DNA of 64,000 bases from NCBI GenBank assembly GCA_016935885.1, contig JAFGQA010000248.1, positions 1 through 64,000 on the forward strand. The letters are read 5' to 3'. Shown piece by piece: positions 25,801-34,597 of this stretch. The number at the start of each line of letters is the position of its first letter. Within the stretch, counting starts at the first letter, position 1. The position numbers and the translations under genes were made by a program. A model generated the notes under the pieces. The model saw only the letters and a list, made by a program, of their open reading frames with translations. It searched no databases and was not told the DNA's origin. This stretch comes from Phycisphaerae bacterium. GTDB lineage: Bacteria > Planctomycetota > Phycisphaerae > UBA1845 > UTPLA1.

Positions 25801-25938
25801 GCAGGCCACCAGCGGCCGCCGCGCCCACCACAGGTGGAGCGTGGAGATGTGCCCCTTGCGGACAGACTTCTCCCGCGAGGCCTCCTTGCTGATCTCCTCG
25901 ATGGGGAGGTAGTCTTCGATGAGTCGTCTATCGTCCAT
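22813..25938 (-). CDS. DUF1156 DNA methyltransferase
   Basis: A 1041-aa amino-methyltransferase (N6-adenine or N4-cytosine) of the DUF1156 family. The N-terminus SKEASREKSVRKGHISTLHLWWARRPL is diagnostic of DUF1156. SAM motif I LDMFAGGGAIPLEALRLGC lies near residue 180, a zinc-ribbon-like C-x4-C...C stretch near 305, and the catalytic DPPYYDNVSYADLSDFF near 605, followed by KPGGIITIVYAHKT. ATG25938 is chosen over the longer frame because the DUF1156 motif starts right there and AGGAAG stands upstream. In DISARM-like systems the modification marks host DNA; target sequence unknown. Sits between helicase (14 bases) and AbiGi-like gene (3 bases). Confidence 0.9.
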   Translation of the reverse strand: MDDRRLIEDYLPIEEISKEASREKSVRKGHISTLHLWWARRPLVACRAAVYGALVPADRWVPEVDLKNPPADAAKAEKMVNGAKRGLNRRAAGKFVAELCKYPGDPRKIDEARRHILEAHRDRLVAENEALNHRLEAGATPKPPVLDKSGQPITKDTPLDQVPPPKVLDMFAGGGAIPLEALRLGCEAYALDLNPVAHIIQLCTLVYPQKYGKPDPSARGMTGPKNAQGETTWGGLADEVRYWGNWVLEKVRAEIGDLYPPIPDPQAKPEEIGADPQQHMDFAKDKQGRLAVPRGYLTPVAYLWTRTVKCKNPSCGATVPLVKQTWLCKKDKRYVAMNLVALKGRKQVRFEVVESQTAKGLGFDPEAFSKGGNATCPFCGTVADSDYVKAEGCGQRMSTQLMAVACARPRSQGKVYLPAEKVPDGAHDENVIRARIADLCRRTGLDVPHEMLVDDAKNSFWIRLYGFTTYGHLFTPRQMLALLSFCAAVREAANAANTGHVKATVTLLAAMVDKLADFGSTQCTWNYTGGRGVRNSFTRQAIPMAWDFAETNPFNPAGASWIAILEDIPAAIEMLMNTGLPGEVERRSATTISRMDESLDAVITDPPYYDNVSYADLSDFFFVWLKRSVGHLHPEHFSGQGTPKKNEAVSDAARHGGNRTGAKAAYEDMMSHAFAEAVRVLKPGGIITIVYAHKTTLGWSTLVDALRRSGCEVVEAWPLDTERGVRMIAMGTAALASSIFLVARKRGSAAAVGNYEDDVRPELEQIVRERVETLWEMGIAGADLVIAAVGAGLRAFTKYARVEFANGEEVPAERFLTEVEGVVLDTILRRLSKEAGGNGGKMTLAGVDEPTRFYVLWRYAYKAATLDAGEAIIFANGTHVELDGQRGLSAAAGSPAAKSGRALVEKAKSKYRLRDFTERGKDEKLGQRTEDGKPAALIDVLHRVLWLVENRPRELTGYLEDVRPDRERLRLVAQALAGTALKGSGSTSGLGGAAEGSDSSKAGTVGTTPAESAALNKLTANWRSLIEQPLAAGESGLFGGR

Positions 25939-25952
25939 GCCGTTCAGTCTTC

Positions 25953-28547
25953 CTATTGCTGCTGCAATTCTCTCGCGCGGCGCGCGGTCAGTCGTGTCAG
26001 GATCTCCTCCGGTGTGAGGTGATGCTCGCGGCACTTTCGAATGATGATCGCGAGAGCGGAATCGTCCGCACATCCCGCAGCCTCGGACCTCACCGCTCGC
26101 AACATGGACGCTGCATCCTCGGCAAGTCGAAGTACGTCCGCAGGGAGGAGGTGGTAGAGACCCTCCGTGTGAGGGATGGCCGCCGTACTTATCGCCTGGC
26201 GCGAGGTGATCACGGTGCAAATCACCGGCACATCGGCACCGCCACCCATGTTGGTGCGAATCCAGTTCGCATGACCGCTTGCCTGACGCGCATCGGTAAC
26301 GCTGATCGCGCCACCAGCGGCCTGCTGGGTCTTGGCCTCGTGCCCGATGAACATGCTGTCCCCGAGAATCCACACACCGTCCGGCACGCCTTCACCTTGC
26401 GGCTGCGACGCTCGAAAACCGAGCATGTCGCCCAGCGCCTTCAGGCCGCGATGAAAACACGTGTGCGCCGTCTGCCTCAGATCTTCGAGACACGCGCCCA
26501 TGCGTGCCTCGAACCGCGGCCCGGTGAACCCAGCTTCAGCCAGAAAGTGGGCGATACCCTCTGCGGCAGTCGCGAGCAACTCCTCTGGCTCTGCTTCAGC
26601 CCTTGCCTCGACTTGTCGCCGCGCGATTCGGCTGAACCACGGGACGGCGGGAGCACACTGCGCCGCTCTCCGAAAACGATCTCGTGCAGTCTCAAGATGA
26701 GCGTCGTTGGCTGTTTCCTCGTGAAGACCAAGGGCCGATTCCGCCGTGCAGTAATACCACCACGCCCGATATCCCTGAACGCCATTGGCATTCAAGGCAT
26801 CGGCGACAGCTTGGGCGTACGACAACGCGTCTTCGTATCGTCCCGCCCACAGGGCGTAAGAGAACCGCACTTCGTCCTGCACCGCTCTGGCCAAAGCCTC
26901 ACTGATCGGATCTATCGTCTGTGTCTTTTCATCGCGGGCTTTCGTGATCTCCGATTCCGCGGATTTCCAGTCGTCAGATTGTTGAAGAAACTCATCCGCC
27001 AACGAGTCAAAGTCTGACGTCGTGCGCTCTTTCGAGTTGTCAATCCCAAACCCAAGCTCAGCCTGCAGCTCGGGGTGGAGAAGTGAGCGATGTTCTGCCT
27101 TCAGAATAAAGTCGATTAGCTTTGTGCCCTTGACGATCACGAGCGCATAGTCCGTATCACTGCGTGTACACCGTCCTACTGCCTGGGTGAAGCGAGTAAT
27201 CATGCGATCACGCAGTAGCGCGTTAGCTTGCAGCCTCGACAGCAAGAACGACTCCTGCAGGTTGGTGCCTCCTGGCAAACCCTCCAGGACTAGGAGCCGG
27301 CAGGCATCGCCTGGCAGATCCAGACCGTCATATCGATTCGCAAGTATGAGGGCAGCCCGGTTCGCGTTGACAAACGGATCGAGCGATGTCTCGATGTCGC
27401 GCGCCCGCAGAACCGTCAATCCTGCGGTGGCGAGGGCGTACTCGCACTCTGAGACGCGGGACTCGGTTGGTACTAATACCAGCGCGCGATCTGTCTTCTG
27501 GGTTGCGTTCAAAGCAACCGAGCATGCCTGAGCATGATCGAGCGTCAATTCGGGCAGCAGAAACAACCTACGTCCGCTACCTTGCTTGTCCCACCCAGCT
27601 GGAATGGGTAGGCGCTCGATCCGCGCCATACCCGTAACGCGCTCAAGCTCGCCTCCTTCGCCGAGAGTGGCGGACATGTAGATTCTCTGCCGCGCGTCGG
27701 CAAACGGTGGGTGGATACCAGTGGGGGCGATGAACGGACGGATGAGCACGCCATTCCAGCTCACATAGATGTGGCAGGCGTGAACGTGTTCACGAATTGT
27801 CTGCCAGGCATAGCGCGCTGAAGTGCCGGTCAAGTGAGCATCAAGAGCATCGCGCAGTTGGCTCGCAACCCGCCGCAATGCGTGCGCGGGAACAAGTTCA
27901 ACAAACCACCGATCACCAGGAAACAGATCATCGTCTCCTAACCGTGCCGCTAGGCCAGGCGGAAGATCGGCGCGGACCAGATCAATCACCGCGGCGTACG
28001 CGGTCGCATGAGCGGAACGATCCAGCTCAACCGACCACATCGAGGTTATGAATGACTCACCCGCGTGTGCGTCGTCGCAGATGATAACCTGCGCATCATT
28101 GATTCGCGGATTCGTGTTAAAAAGGCCGCTGTAGGTGGTGATCGCAAGCGCCGAACCGGTCTGATACTCAGCAAACGGAGCAGCGGGGTACTCGCTCTGA
28201 CGCCCTACGAACGCGTTTGCGTGAATACCATATTTCTGTGCGTGGGTTGCTACCTGATGGGCCAACTGTCGTGTCGGACACAGGTAAGCGATTCGTTCAT
28301 CGTTTTTTCGCCGCCGGAACTCAGCAATGAGGAGTCCAACGAGTGTCTTTCCGGCTCCAGTTGGCAGCTGCAAGGCAACATCCGCGGATCCGAGGTGATG
28401 CTCGTTGTATGTTCGAAGCAAGTCGGCTTGATGCGACCAGAGGTGGCGAATCTCGGGATCCCGGCCCTTGAGATCGCGAAAGAGAGATTCAGGGTCATTC
28501 GGGCGAGCCTTGTCAGGCTGTGCTGTTCTGAAGATTCCCTTTGCCAT
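25953..28547 (-). CDS. DEAD-like superfamily 2 helicase of the defence operon
   Basis: An 864-aa helicase. Walker A LQLPTGAGKTLVG lies at ~60-70, motif Ia TRQLAHQVATHA follows, motif II is CDDAHAG (~165; DDAH rather than DEAD/DEAH), motif III MSATLGEGGE and motif VI TQAVGRCTRSDTD near 455. A pair of unusual long helical regions follows to the C-terminus with no nuclease motif visible. ATG28547 is chosen because the ATPase core begins soon after and a GAGCAGGG stretch precedes it; the frame extends further only as an Arg/Ser-rich shadow of the upstream gene. It starts 13 bases after the SNF2 gene and is likely the second translocase of the system. Confidence 0.88.
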   Translation of the reverse strand: MAKGIFRTAQPDKARPNDPESLFRDLKGRDPEIRHLWSHQADLLRTYNEHHLGSADVALQLPTGAGKTLVGLLIAEFRRRKNDERIAYLCPTRQLAHQVATHAQKYGIHANAFVGRQSEYPAAPFAEYQTGSALAITTYSGLFNTNPRINDAQVIICDDAHAGESFITSMWSVELDRSAHATAYAAVIDLVRADLPPGLAARLGDDDLFPGDRWFVELVPAHALRRVASQLRDALDAHLTGTSARYAWQTIREHVHACHIYVSWNGVLIRPFIAPTGIHPPFADARQRIYMSATLGEGGELERVTGMARIERLPIPAGWDKQGSGRRLFLLPELTLDHAQACSVALNATQKTDRALVLVPTESRVSECEYALATAGLTVLRARDIETSLDPFVNANRAALILANRYDGLDLPGDACRLLVLEGLPGGTNLQESFLLSRLQANALLRDRMITRFTQAVGRCTRSDTDYALVIVKGTKLIDFILKAEHRSLLHPELQAELGFGIDNSKERTTSDFDSLADEFLQQSDDWKSAESEITKARDEKTQTIDPISEALARAVQDEVRFSYALWAGRYEDALSYAQAVADALNANGVQGYRAWWYYCTAESALGLHEETANDAHLETARDRFRRAAQCAPAVPWFSRIARRQVEARAEAEPEELLATAAEGIAHFLAEAGFTGPRFEARMGACLEDLRQTAHTCFHRGLKALGDMLGFRASQPQGEGVPDGVWILGDSMFIGHEAKTQQAAGGAISVTDARQASGHANWIRTNMGGGADVPVICTVITSRQAISTAAIPHTEGLYHLLPADVLRLAEDAASMLRAVRSEAAGCADDSALAIIIRKCREHHLTPEEILTRLTARRARELQQQ

Positions 28548-28560
28548 ACCCTGCTCTCTT

Positions 28561-31500
28561 TCACCGATGAAGGTCGATCGCGGACGCATCGATCTGGAAA
28601 TACCGCGACGCCACGATTTCCTGCTTCGCGTGGTCGAGCTTCGCCGCCGGGTTCTGGATGCGGACCAACTCGGCATCAGGCCCAAGCGGGTTCCAGACCA
28701 CGTACAGCCAGAAGCTGTCTGCAAGCTGCTGGGCCTTGTACCACTCGTTGGTCGTCATGACGATGTTCGCCCCGCGCTGGCGGCCCTTGACCTCGATCCG
28801 CCGGACCTCCATCTCGCCGGTTTGGTGGTCGATGATCCGGCTGGCGCGGATATCGAAGCCCTCGCGCTTGTTGCCGGCGAAACGCACGTTGCCGACCCGT
28901 ACGCAGTCGCACTCGGCAAAACCCTCGCTCTGGACCAGATGTTGGACCACGAAGTCCTCGGCGGCCAGCTCGATGCGCTTGCGCTCGTTCGGGTCCGCCT
29001 CGCCAATGACCGCTGCGAGTTGCTCGTCCACGGCCCCTTCGGCCGACAGGACAATGGCGGTGGCGATGTGGCGGACCGGCCCGGTCTTGGCGATGGCAAG
29101 CTTGTCCAAGCCGGCGAGGCGCTCGACCTTTTGCCGACCAAGCTCATCCACGAGCTTACGGGCCTCGTCGAAGGCGAGTTGGAATTCCGGGCTGCCGGCG
29201 GTTTGCGCGCCCAGCCGCATGGCACGTTCCTGGGCCCGGTTGATCCGCGTCTGGAAGGACTTCTCCAGGTAGTCGCGGCAGATATCGATGAAGCGCAGCC
29301 GTTCCTGGCGGCAGCGCTCGCGGCATTCGAGCTGGTACGTGCTCTTGGCGAAATCGATGGCGGGCTGCGGGTCAATTACGTCCGCGGTGGCCGGCGGAGA
29401 CGGATGCGGCGGCAGGTTGATCAGTATCTCCGGGCCGATGATCTCGAAGCGTTCATCCAGCGGCGCCTTCGGATCCTCCCGGACGGCGATCAGCTCGCCG
29501 CGGAGCAGAACCGCGTCGCCGCGGGCATTCTGGCCCCGGATCGAGAGCTCCAGGAAGTGAAGCAGGTACGGCGCAGTCGTGGTCGGATCGAGGTAGAACG
29601 CGGCACGGGCCTGGAGGTCTGCCAGCTTCTCGTTTAGGCGCTCGTCCACCGCCGCGTAGAGCGCGTGGCCTGGTCCCAGCAGGACCGCGTCAACGTGCTG
29701 ATCCTGCTCCAAGTGGTGCTTGTGGAAGGTCAGCTTGCGGTAGGCCGGCTCGGGCTTGCCGATCTTCCGCACGCTAGCCAGCCGCTCGGACCGCAGGTCG
29801 GCCAGGACGTGCTCCACGCGCCACAGGCCGTCCGCCCGTGGCTCGATTCGTAGCCCGATCTCCTTGGCAGCAGCGACGAACTGCGCCTCGACGTAGCGGG
29901 GCATGAGTCGCTGCTCTTCGACCTCGGCATTGCGGCTTTGGAAGGCGGAGAAATCGACGTTGGCGCGGGCCAGCGCTATTCCTGTGGCCTCCTCGTACGT
30001 CTTCAGCTTCTTCGGGTCGATGCGATCAATCTGGTCGATGTACTCGTCGAGGCGGCGCGGGTCGTACGCCACGTCGCGCAGCATTTCGGGGAGGTTCACG
30101 TCGTTGAGCGAAAGGACTTCGCCGATCACGTCGAAGACACGCCCTTCGAGGGCGTCAGCCATTTGGTCGAGCTTCTCGAGAAGGCGGTGCAGGATGCGGC
30201 CCTCGATTACGGGGAGGCCATCCTCGGACTCGGTGGCGACGAAGTTGAAGACGTGACAATCGCGATCCTGGCCGATGCGGTGAATGCGCCCGAGGCGTTG
30301 TTCCAGGCGCGTTGGGTTCCAGGGCAGGTCGTAGTTGATCATCAAGTGGCAGAACTGGAGGTTGATGCCTTCGCCGGCGGCCTCCGTCGCCACGCAGACC
30401 TGGGCCGTGGTGCGGAATGTCTCCTGCGCCCGCTTCCGCTCGTGAGGGTTCATGCCGCCGTGGATTTCGCAGGTGGAGTAGCCCAGCTTCTGCAGGCGGT
30501 TGCGGACGTGGTTCAGCGTGTCGCGGTGCTCGGTAAAGAGGAGCAGCTTGCCGCGCCCGTCTTTCAGCTCATCGAACTGCGCTTTCTTGAGGCAGTCGTT
30601 CAAGGCGTTGAGCTTCGAGTCGTGCTCGGAGTCACGAACTCTGCGGCTCTGCTCGACGAGTTCCTTGAGAGCGGCGATCTCGGCACGAAGCTGCTCCATT
30701 TCGAGGGCGGCGGTGTACTCGTCCGCAAGCTGATCCCGTGCGGCATCGTCGAGGTCGTCTTCATCCTGTTCGTTGTCCGGCAGTCTGCCTTGGCGTTGGG
30801 CGAGACGCTTGGCACGCTGCTTGGGTGACAACGCTTCCAACTCCTCGAGCAGGTCGCGCTGCTTCTCGAACCTGCGACGTAGCGACTCGCAGATTGCGTG
30901 CGTAGAGCTCGCCAAGCGGCGCTGCAGCACCGTTCGGGCGAGTGCGGCGCTGGTCCGGCGCTGGCCCGTCTGCTGCGGGATGAACTGGTTGATGTATTCG
31001 GTGACCGCTTTGTACAGCGCAAATTCATCGCCGCTGAGTTTGAACGTCACGGTGTGAGCGTGGCGGTCAGGGAACAGGCGATGCCCTCGGATGTCCTTCA
31101 AGTCTTCCTTCAAGCGACGCAGCGCCCAGGGGCAGTCTTTTCCGAGGCGAAAGATGCTCTTGCGGACTTCGGCCGCGTCCTTCGGCAGCCGGTGCGGCTC
31201 CGGGAATAGGTCTGGATCGAGCAGTCGCAGGAAGTGAGCGAACTTGTCCTCGTCGCCGTGGTGCGGGGTGGCCGTGAGTAAGAGAGCGTGGTCGCACTCA
31301 ACCGACAACTTGTAGGCCAGCTCGTATCGCTTCGTCGCATCAACCTTCGGCTCTCGCCCCTGGCCACCGGAAGTTGTTCGGGCTGAGCACTTGTGCGCCT
31401 CGTCGATCAGGACCAAGTCCCAGTGCTGCCGCCAGATCCGCTCGCGCACGTCGTCCTGTTTGGCGTAATCGATCGACGCGATGATCTGGTTCTCCTTGTG

Positions 31501-32094
31501 CCACGGATCCACCAGACTGCCTTTGTCACGAGCGGCGTCAATCGGCTCGAATTCTTCCTGGAACCAGCGCAGCAGCTCGTCCTGCCACTGAATGGTCAGC
31601 GGTGCGGGACAGAGAATCAGGATACGCTCGATGGCCGAGCGGAGCTTCAACTCCTTGATGAGCAGGCCCGCCATGATCGTCTTGCCCGCACCCGGGTCGT
31701 CGGCCAAGAGGAACCGAAGCCGGGGCTGCCGAAGCATGTGCTCGTACACGGCTTCGATCTGATGAGGGAGCGTGCGGATGCCGGAAAGGCTTACGGCGAA
31801 CTGCGAGTCGTGGGCATAGGCCAAGCGAATGCGGGCCGATTCGATCAGAAGCCTGAGCTTCTCGGGCTCGGCAGGGGTGATCCTCTCGGATGGCGCGGTC
31901 GCGACTTGCTGCAGGGCCCTCGCCTCGTCGGAAGAGATGGTCGTTTCATCGAGCGTGCCGTCAGGCAGCCGGACTCGGCATTCGTACCCTGCGCCGATCC
32001 GCCGAATCGCTTCCAGCACGACAGGGTGGTCGAAGTGACCTTCGAGCCGGATTTGCTGGCCGAGAGGAAAACTGTCGTCGGCTTGATCGGTCAT
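28561..32094 (-). CDS. SNF2-family helicase with C-terminal DUF3883 (DrmD-like)
   Basis: A 1177-aa helicase similar in layout to DrmD of class 1 DISARM. Walker A DDPGAGKTIMAG near 135, DEAH box LIDEAHKCS near 233, LLTATPHHGDEDKF, and the second lobe with LEQRLGRIHRIGQ near 600. A charged coiled-coil-like region rich in Glu/Arg lies around 420-500 between the lobes. The last ~100 residues contain RIEVKGRQRGANIVMTTNEW and FWLYVVWNP, the DUF3883/NucS-like endonuclease-type fold with an E-x-K motif. AGAGGAACGG precedes ATG32094. First large gene after the HTH regulator. It would translocate on invading DNA; nuclease activity of the tail is inferred. Confidence 0.9.
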   Translation of the reverse strand: MTDQADDSFPLGQQIRLEGHFDHPVVLEAIRRIGAGYECRVRLPDGTLDETTISSDEARALQQVATAPSERITPAEPEKLRLLIESARIRLAYAHDSQFAVSLSGIRTLPHQIEAVYEHMLRQPRLRFLLADDPGAGKTIMAGLLIKELKLRSAIERILILCPAPLTIQWQDELLRWFQEEFEPIDAARDKGSLVDPWHKENQIIASIDYAKQDDVRERIWRQHWDLVLIDEAHKCSARTTSGGQGREPKVDATKRYELAYKLSVECDHALLLTATPHHGDEDKFAHFLRLLDPDLFPEPHRLPKDAAEVRKSIFRLGKDCPWALRRLKEDLKDIRGHRLFPDRHAHTVTFKLSGDEFALYKAVTEYINQFIPQQTGQRRTSAALARTVLQRRLASSTHAICESLRRRFEKQRDLLEELEALSPKQRAKRLAQRQGRLPDNEQDEDDLDDAARDQLADEYTAALEMEQLRAEIAALKELVEQSRRVRDSEHDSKLNALNDCLKKAQFDELKDGRGKLLLFTEHRDTLNHVRNRLQKLGYSTCEIHGGMNPHERKRAQETFRTTAQVCVATEAAGEGINLQFCHLMINYDLPWNPTRLEQRLGRIHRIGQDRDCHVFNFVATESEDGLPVIEGRILHRLLEKLDQMADALEGRVFDVIGEVLSLNDVNLPEMLRDVAYDPRRLDEYIDQIDRIDPKKLKTYEEATGIALARANVDFSAFQSRNAEVEEQRLMPRYVEAQFVAAAKEIGLRIEPRADGLWRVEHVLADLRSERLASVRKIGKPEPAYRKLTFHKHHLEQDQHVDAVLLGPGHALYAAVDERLNEKLADLQARAAFYLDPTTTAPYLLHFLELSIRGQNARGDAVLLRGELIAVREDPKAPLDERFEIIGPEILINLPPHPSPPATADVIDPQPAIDFAKSTYQLECRERCRQERLRFIDICRDYLEKSFQTRINRAQERAMRLGAQTAGSPEFQLAFDEARKLVDELGRQKVERLAGLDKLAIAKTGPVRHIATAIVLSAEGAVDEQLAAVIGEADPNERKRIELAAEDFVVQHLVQSEGFAECDCVRVGNVRFAGNKREGFDIRASRIIDHQTGEMEVRRIEVKGRQRGANIVMTTNEWYKAQQLADSFWLYVVWNPLGPDAELVRIQNPAAKLDHAKQEIVASRYFQIDASAIDLHR

Positions 32095-32158
32095 CCGTTC
32101 CTCTGTTGCTGTCGCAGGCTACACGGCTCCTCAACTCGCACTGCCCCGAGGTTTCCGT

Positions 32159-32422
32159 TTACTTCCGGGCCATTCCTCGGCCCTTCTGCTCCGAGGGCGG
32201 GTCCGCAACCACGGTCCGCTCGTGTTGTTCTCCGACCTGGTCCTCGCGGAGGCGATGGAGGAACTGCTCGAGATCGCGTCTCACGTAGAGGCGGTAGCGG
32301 CTGACAGGGTGCCGGCGCGCCTTGAGATCGCCCGAGCGATCCCAGCGGCGCAGGGTGTCTTTGCTCACGCCGAGCATCTCGGCGGCCTCGCCGATGGTCA
32401 GGTATTCGCTGATCTTGGCCAC
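32159..32422 (-). CDS. MerR/excisionase-type HTH regulator of the DISARM-like operon
   Basis: An 87-aa DNA-binding protein. ISEYLTIGEAAEMLGVSKDTLRRWDRSGDLKARRHPVSRYRLY is a textbook MerR-like winged helix: helix-turn-helix with EAAEMLGVS and the HP-x-x-x-YRLY wing. Start GTG32422 gives the canonical N-terminus; an ATG at 32458 would add 12 residues. The C-terminal tail is charged and Gln/Glu-rich, probably disordered. Located 64 bases upstream of the helicase gene in the same direction and facing the second HTH gene across a 640-base gap, it probably controls its own operon. Confidence 0.8.
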   Translation of the reverse strand: MAKISEYLTIGEAAEMLGVSKDTLRRWDRSGDLKARRHPVSRYRLYVRRDLEQFLHRLREDQVGEQHERTVVADPPSEQKGRGMARK

Positions 32423-33062
32423 GTCAGGCCACCCACGCCTCGCTAGATTGAGCAACATTATGCAACGCTTGACGAAGAGAGTCCAGTGGCGAGCGGCGTC
32501 GGCAACCGGATTCTCCGAGATGGTCGGCGAGTTCTTAGCTTACCCGTTGGGCATCTGGGCGAGCAGCAGGGAGACGTATGTAACTATCTGCGCCACGAGG
32601 CGTTAGGAGAACCAAGAGAAGGACGCCTTCAATGGCCTCCCTGTGGTGCCGTGCGACCGCGATCAACTCCGACTCCCACGCGCGGCGGCGTAGCTCCCAT
32701 TAGGCTTGGCGCGCGCTCCGCGCTCGGATTCAGACCATCGCCGAGCTGCTCGAACACGGGGCAACTCCGACGACATCCAGCACTTCACCGGCCGTTCCAA
32801 TCACCGCACCACCGTCAACACGCGATCTGGCCTCCGTCGGGCCCCCCTCCACGTCGTTGAGGGGGGATCCCAGTTTAGCCCGCCTGACGGTGAGAGGGCC
32901 CGGGGGGAATGGCTGACCGCAGCTCGAGGAAGCACGTCTCCGACGGCTTGATCCACCCGCTGGACATCTCGACGCTGTCCAATACAATGGGCCACAGTGG
33001 TTCTTAACCGGGCAAACTCTGGCGTCCCTTCGTCCGATGCGCCTGCTGGTAGCGAGAGCTGT
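32423..33062. other. 640-base divergent control region between two defence operons
   Basis: No supportable gene lies here: frames on both strands are Pro/Arg/Ser-rich shadows without ribosome sites. Two divergent operons, each opened by a small HTH gene, start from its ends, so both promoter sets should lie inside. A strong hairpin at 32842-32866 (separate entry) divides it. I could not point to a single convincing -35/-10 pair. Confidence 0.6.
32842..32866. promoter_or_regulatory. Strong G/C hairpin in the divergent control region
   Basis: CCCCCCTC (32842-32849) pairs perfectly with GAGGGGGG (32859-32866) around a 9-base loop. No T-run follows. Sitting about 200 bases upstream of the plus-strand HTH gene, it may insulate the two transcripts or act as a leader structure. 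Seen directly; role inferred. Confidence 0.5.
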
Positions 33063-33281
33063 ATGGACGATCGATTGCTCTCGGTCGATGACGTAGCCGC
33101 GTATCTCGGGGTGAAGCGCGACACTGTGTACAAGTGGATCGTGCGCCATGGGTTGCCGGCACGAAAGGTTGGACGCCTGTGGAAGTTCAGGCGAAGCGAG
33201 GTTGACCAGTGGTTCGACGAGCAACCCGTCCGTCGAAGCGAGCGGGGTACTCGCGCGTGGCGACGCCGCACCCGCCGATGA
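33063..33281 (+). CDS. Excisionase-type HTH protein opening the m5C operon
   Basis: A 72-aa DNA-binding protein of the HTH_17/excisionase family: LLSVDDVAAYLGVKRDTVYKWIVRHGLPARKVGRLWKFRRSEVDQWF contains the full helix-turn-helix and wing. The C-terminus is Arg-rich. ATG33063 follows GAGAG; the longer frame to 32997 has no site. Its stop overlaps the methyltransferase start as ATGA, so regulator and methyltransferase are made in fixed ratio. Such small regulators control restriction-modification genes (compare C proteins), which fits its place; that is inference. Confidence 0.85.
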   Translation: MDDRLLSVDDVAAYLGVKRDTVYKWIVRHGLPARKVGRLWKFRRSEVDQWFDEQPVRRSERGTRAWRRRTRR

Positions 33282-34597
33282 CCGACCTGCAACCGAATTA
33301 CTGCGGGGAGACCGCCGCGCGCGGCCAATTTGTCGATTTGTTTGCCGGCTGCGGGGGCCTCTCTCTCGGCTTGATGTCCGCCGGCTGGAAGGGCCTGTTC
33401 GCCGTCGAGCAGGACGCACTTGCCTTCGAGACATTGAAGTACAATCTGGTCGAGGATCAGCCGAACTGCCCTTTCCAGTACGAATGGCCGAACTGGCTTG
33501 AGAAGACGCCGATCGAAATAAGCCGCTTCATCAAGCAGCACAGGAAGGATCTCGCCACACTCAAAGGCCAGGTCGACTTGCTCGCCGGCGGACCACCCTG
33601 CCAGGGCTTTTCGCTCGCAGGCCGAAGAAAGAGCAACGATCCGCGCAACGAACTGTTTAGGCACTACGTTGCGCTGGTGAAGATTCTCCAACCACCCTTT
33701 CTTCTGCTCGAAAACGTGCGGGGCATATCCGTTGCGTTCCGTCGTCCGGCGAAGGGCAAGACACGCAACGGGCGGCCCGCCAAGCCGTTCTCGGAGAGGA
33801 TCAAGGGGAGCCTCGAAAAAGCCGGCTACGGCGTGTTCACCGAGCTGGTGCGCGGGATGGATGTGGGCGTTCCACAGTTCCGCCCTCGGTACATTATGCT
33901 AGCCATCAGGTGCGATCTTCTCAAGAACCGACCCGGCTTCGATCCGTTCGAGTGTTTTGACGAACGGCGAATTGAGTTTCTCAAGTCCAAGGACTTGCCA
34001 ACGGATCGTCCTGTCACTGTTCGGCAGGCGATTTCCGACTTGGAAACCGCGGGTAAGGCGATCATCGAGTGTGTGGATTCCCCGGGCTTCCAACAAATCC
34101 AATACGGTTATCCTCGCAGCAAGTACCAGCGCCTTCTTAATGGCACGCTGAACGGAGTTGCTCCGAACAGCCTTCGTCTCGCGAGACACGGCCCAGATAC
34201 CACGAAACGGTTCCAGCGAATTCTCGCGACCTGCCGCAAGGGTGTTCAGCTTTCGCCCGCCGATCGTAAGAAGTTCGGCCTCAAGAAGCACTGCGTCGTG
34301 CCACTGCATCCCCGGAGGCCTTCGCACACTTTGACCACGCTCCCCGATGACTTCCTGCATTATTCCGAGCCCCGCATCCTGACTGTTCGAGAGTACGCGC
34401 GGCTCCAGTCCTTCCCTGACTGGTACGACTTCAAAGGCAAATACACAACTGGGGGCGACCGAAGACTGCGCGAGTGTCCCCGCTACACGCAAGCTGGCAA
34501 TGCGGTTCCCCCGTTTCTGGCTGAGATCGTTGGGCTGTTGATCGCTGACCTAAAGCGATTGCTCGCACCACCGGAGGGCACATGCCCGCGAACCTGA
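33278..34597 (+). CDS. dcm: DNA cytosine-5 methyltransferase
   Basis: A 439-aa m5C methyltransferase with the family motifs in order: I FVDLFAGCGGLSLG (~17-30), IV GGPPCQGFS with the catalytic Cys (~107), VI LLENVRG (~146), VIII QFRPRYIMLAIR (~200), IX HPRRPSHTLTT and X YTQAGNAVPP near the C-terminus. The target-recognition region between VIII and IX is ~120 residues. ATG33278 overlaps the regulator gene; the longer frame merely overlaps that gene. The stop overlaps the next ATPase gene by 16 bases. The product would mark self DNA for the downstream module; sequence specificity is unknown. Confidence 0.95.
   Translation: MTDLQPNYCGETAARGQFVDLFAGCGGLSLGLMSAGWKGLFAVEQDALAFETLKYNLVEDQPNCPFQYEWPNWLEKTPIEISRFIKQHRKDLATLKGQVDLLAGGPPCQGFSLAGRRKSNDPRNELFRHYVALVKILQPPFLLLENVRGISVAFRRPAKGKTRNGRPAKPFSERIKGSLEKAGYGVFTELVRGMDVGVPQFRPRYIMLAIRCDLLKNRPGFDPFECFDERRIEFLKSKDLPTDRPVTVRQAISDLETAGKAIIECVDSPGFQQIQYGYPRSKYQRLLNGTLNGVAPNSLRLARHGPDTTKRFQRILATCRKGVQLSPADRKKFGLKKHCVVPLHPRRPSHTLTTLPDDFLHYSEPRILTVREYARLQSFPDWYDFKGKYTTGGDRRLRECPRYTQAGNAVPPFLAEIVGLLIADLKRLLAPPEGTCPRT

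Noticed and set aside
32730..33691. Minus-strand frames over the HTH and methyltransferase starts
   Set aside because: Arg/Ser-rich without ribosome sites; opposite to two well-supported genes.
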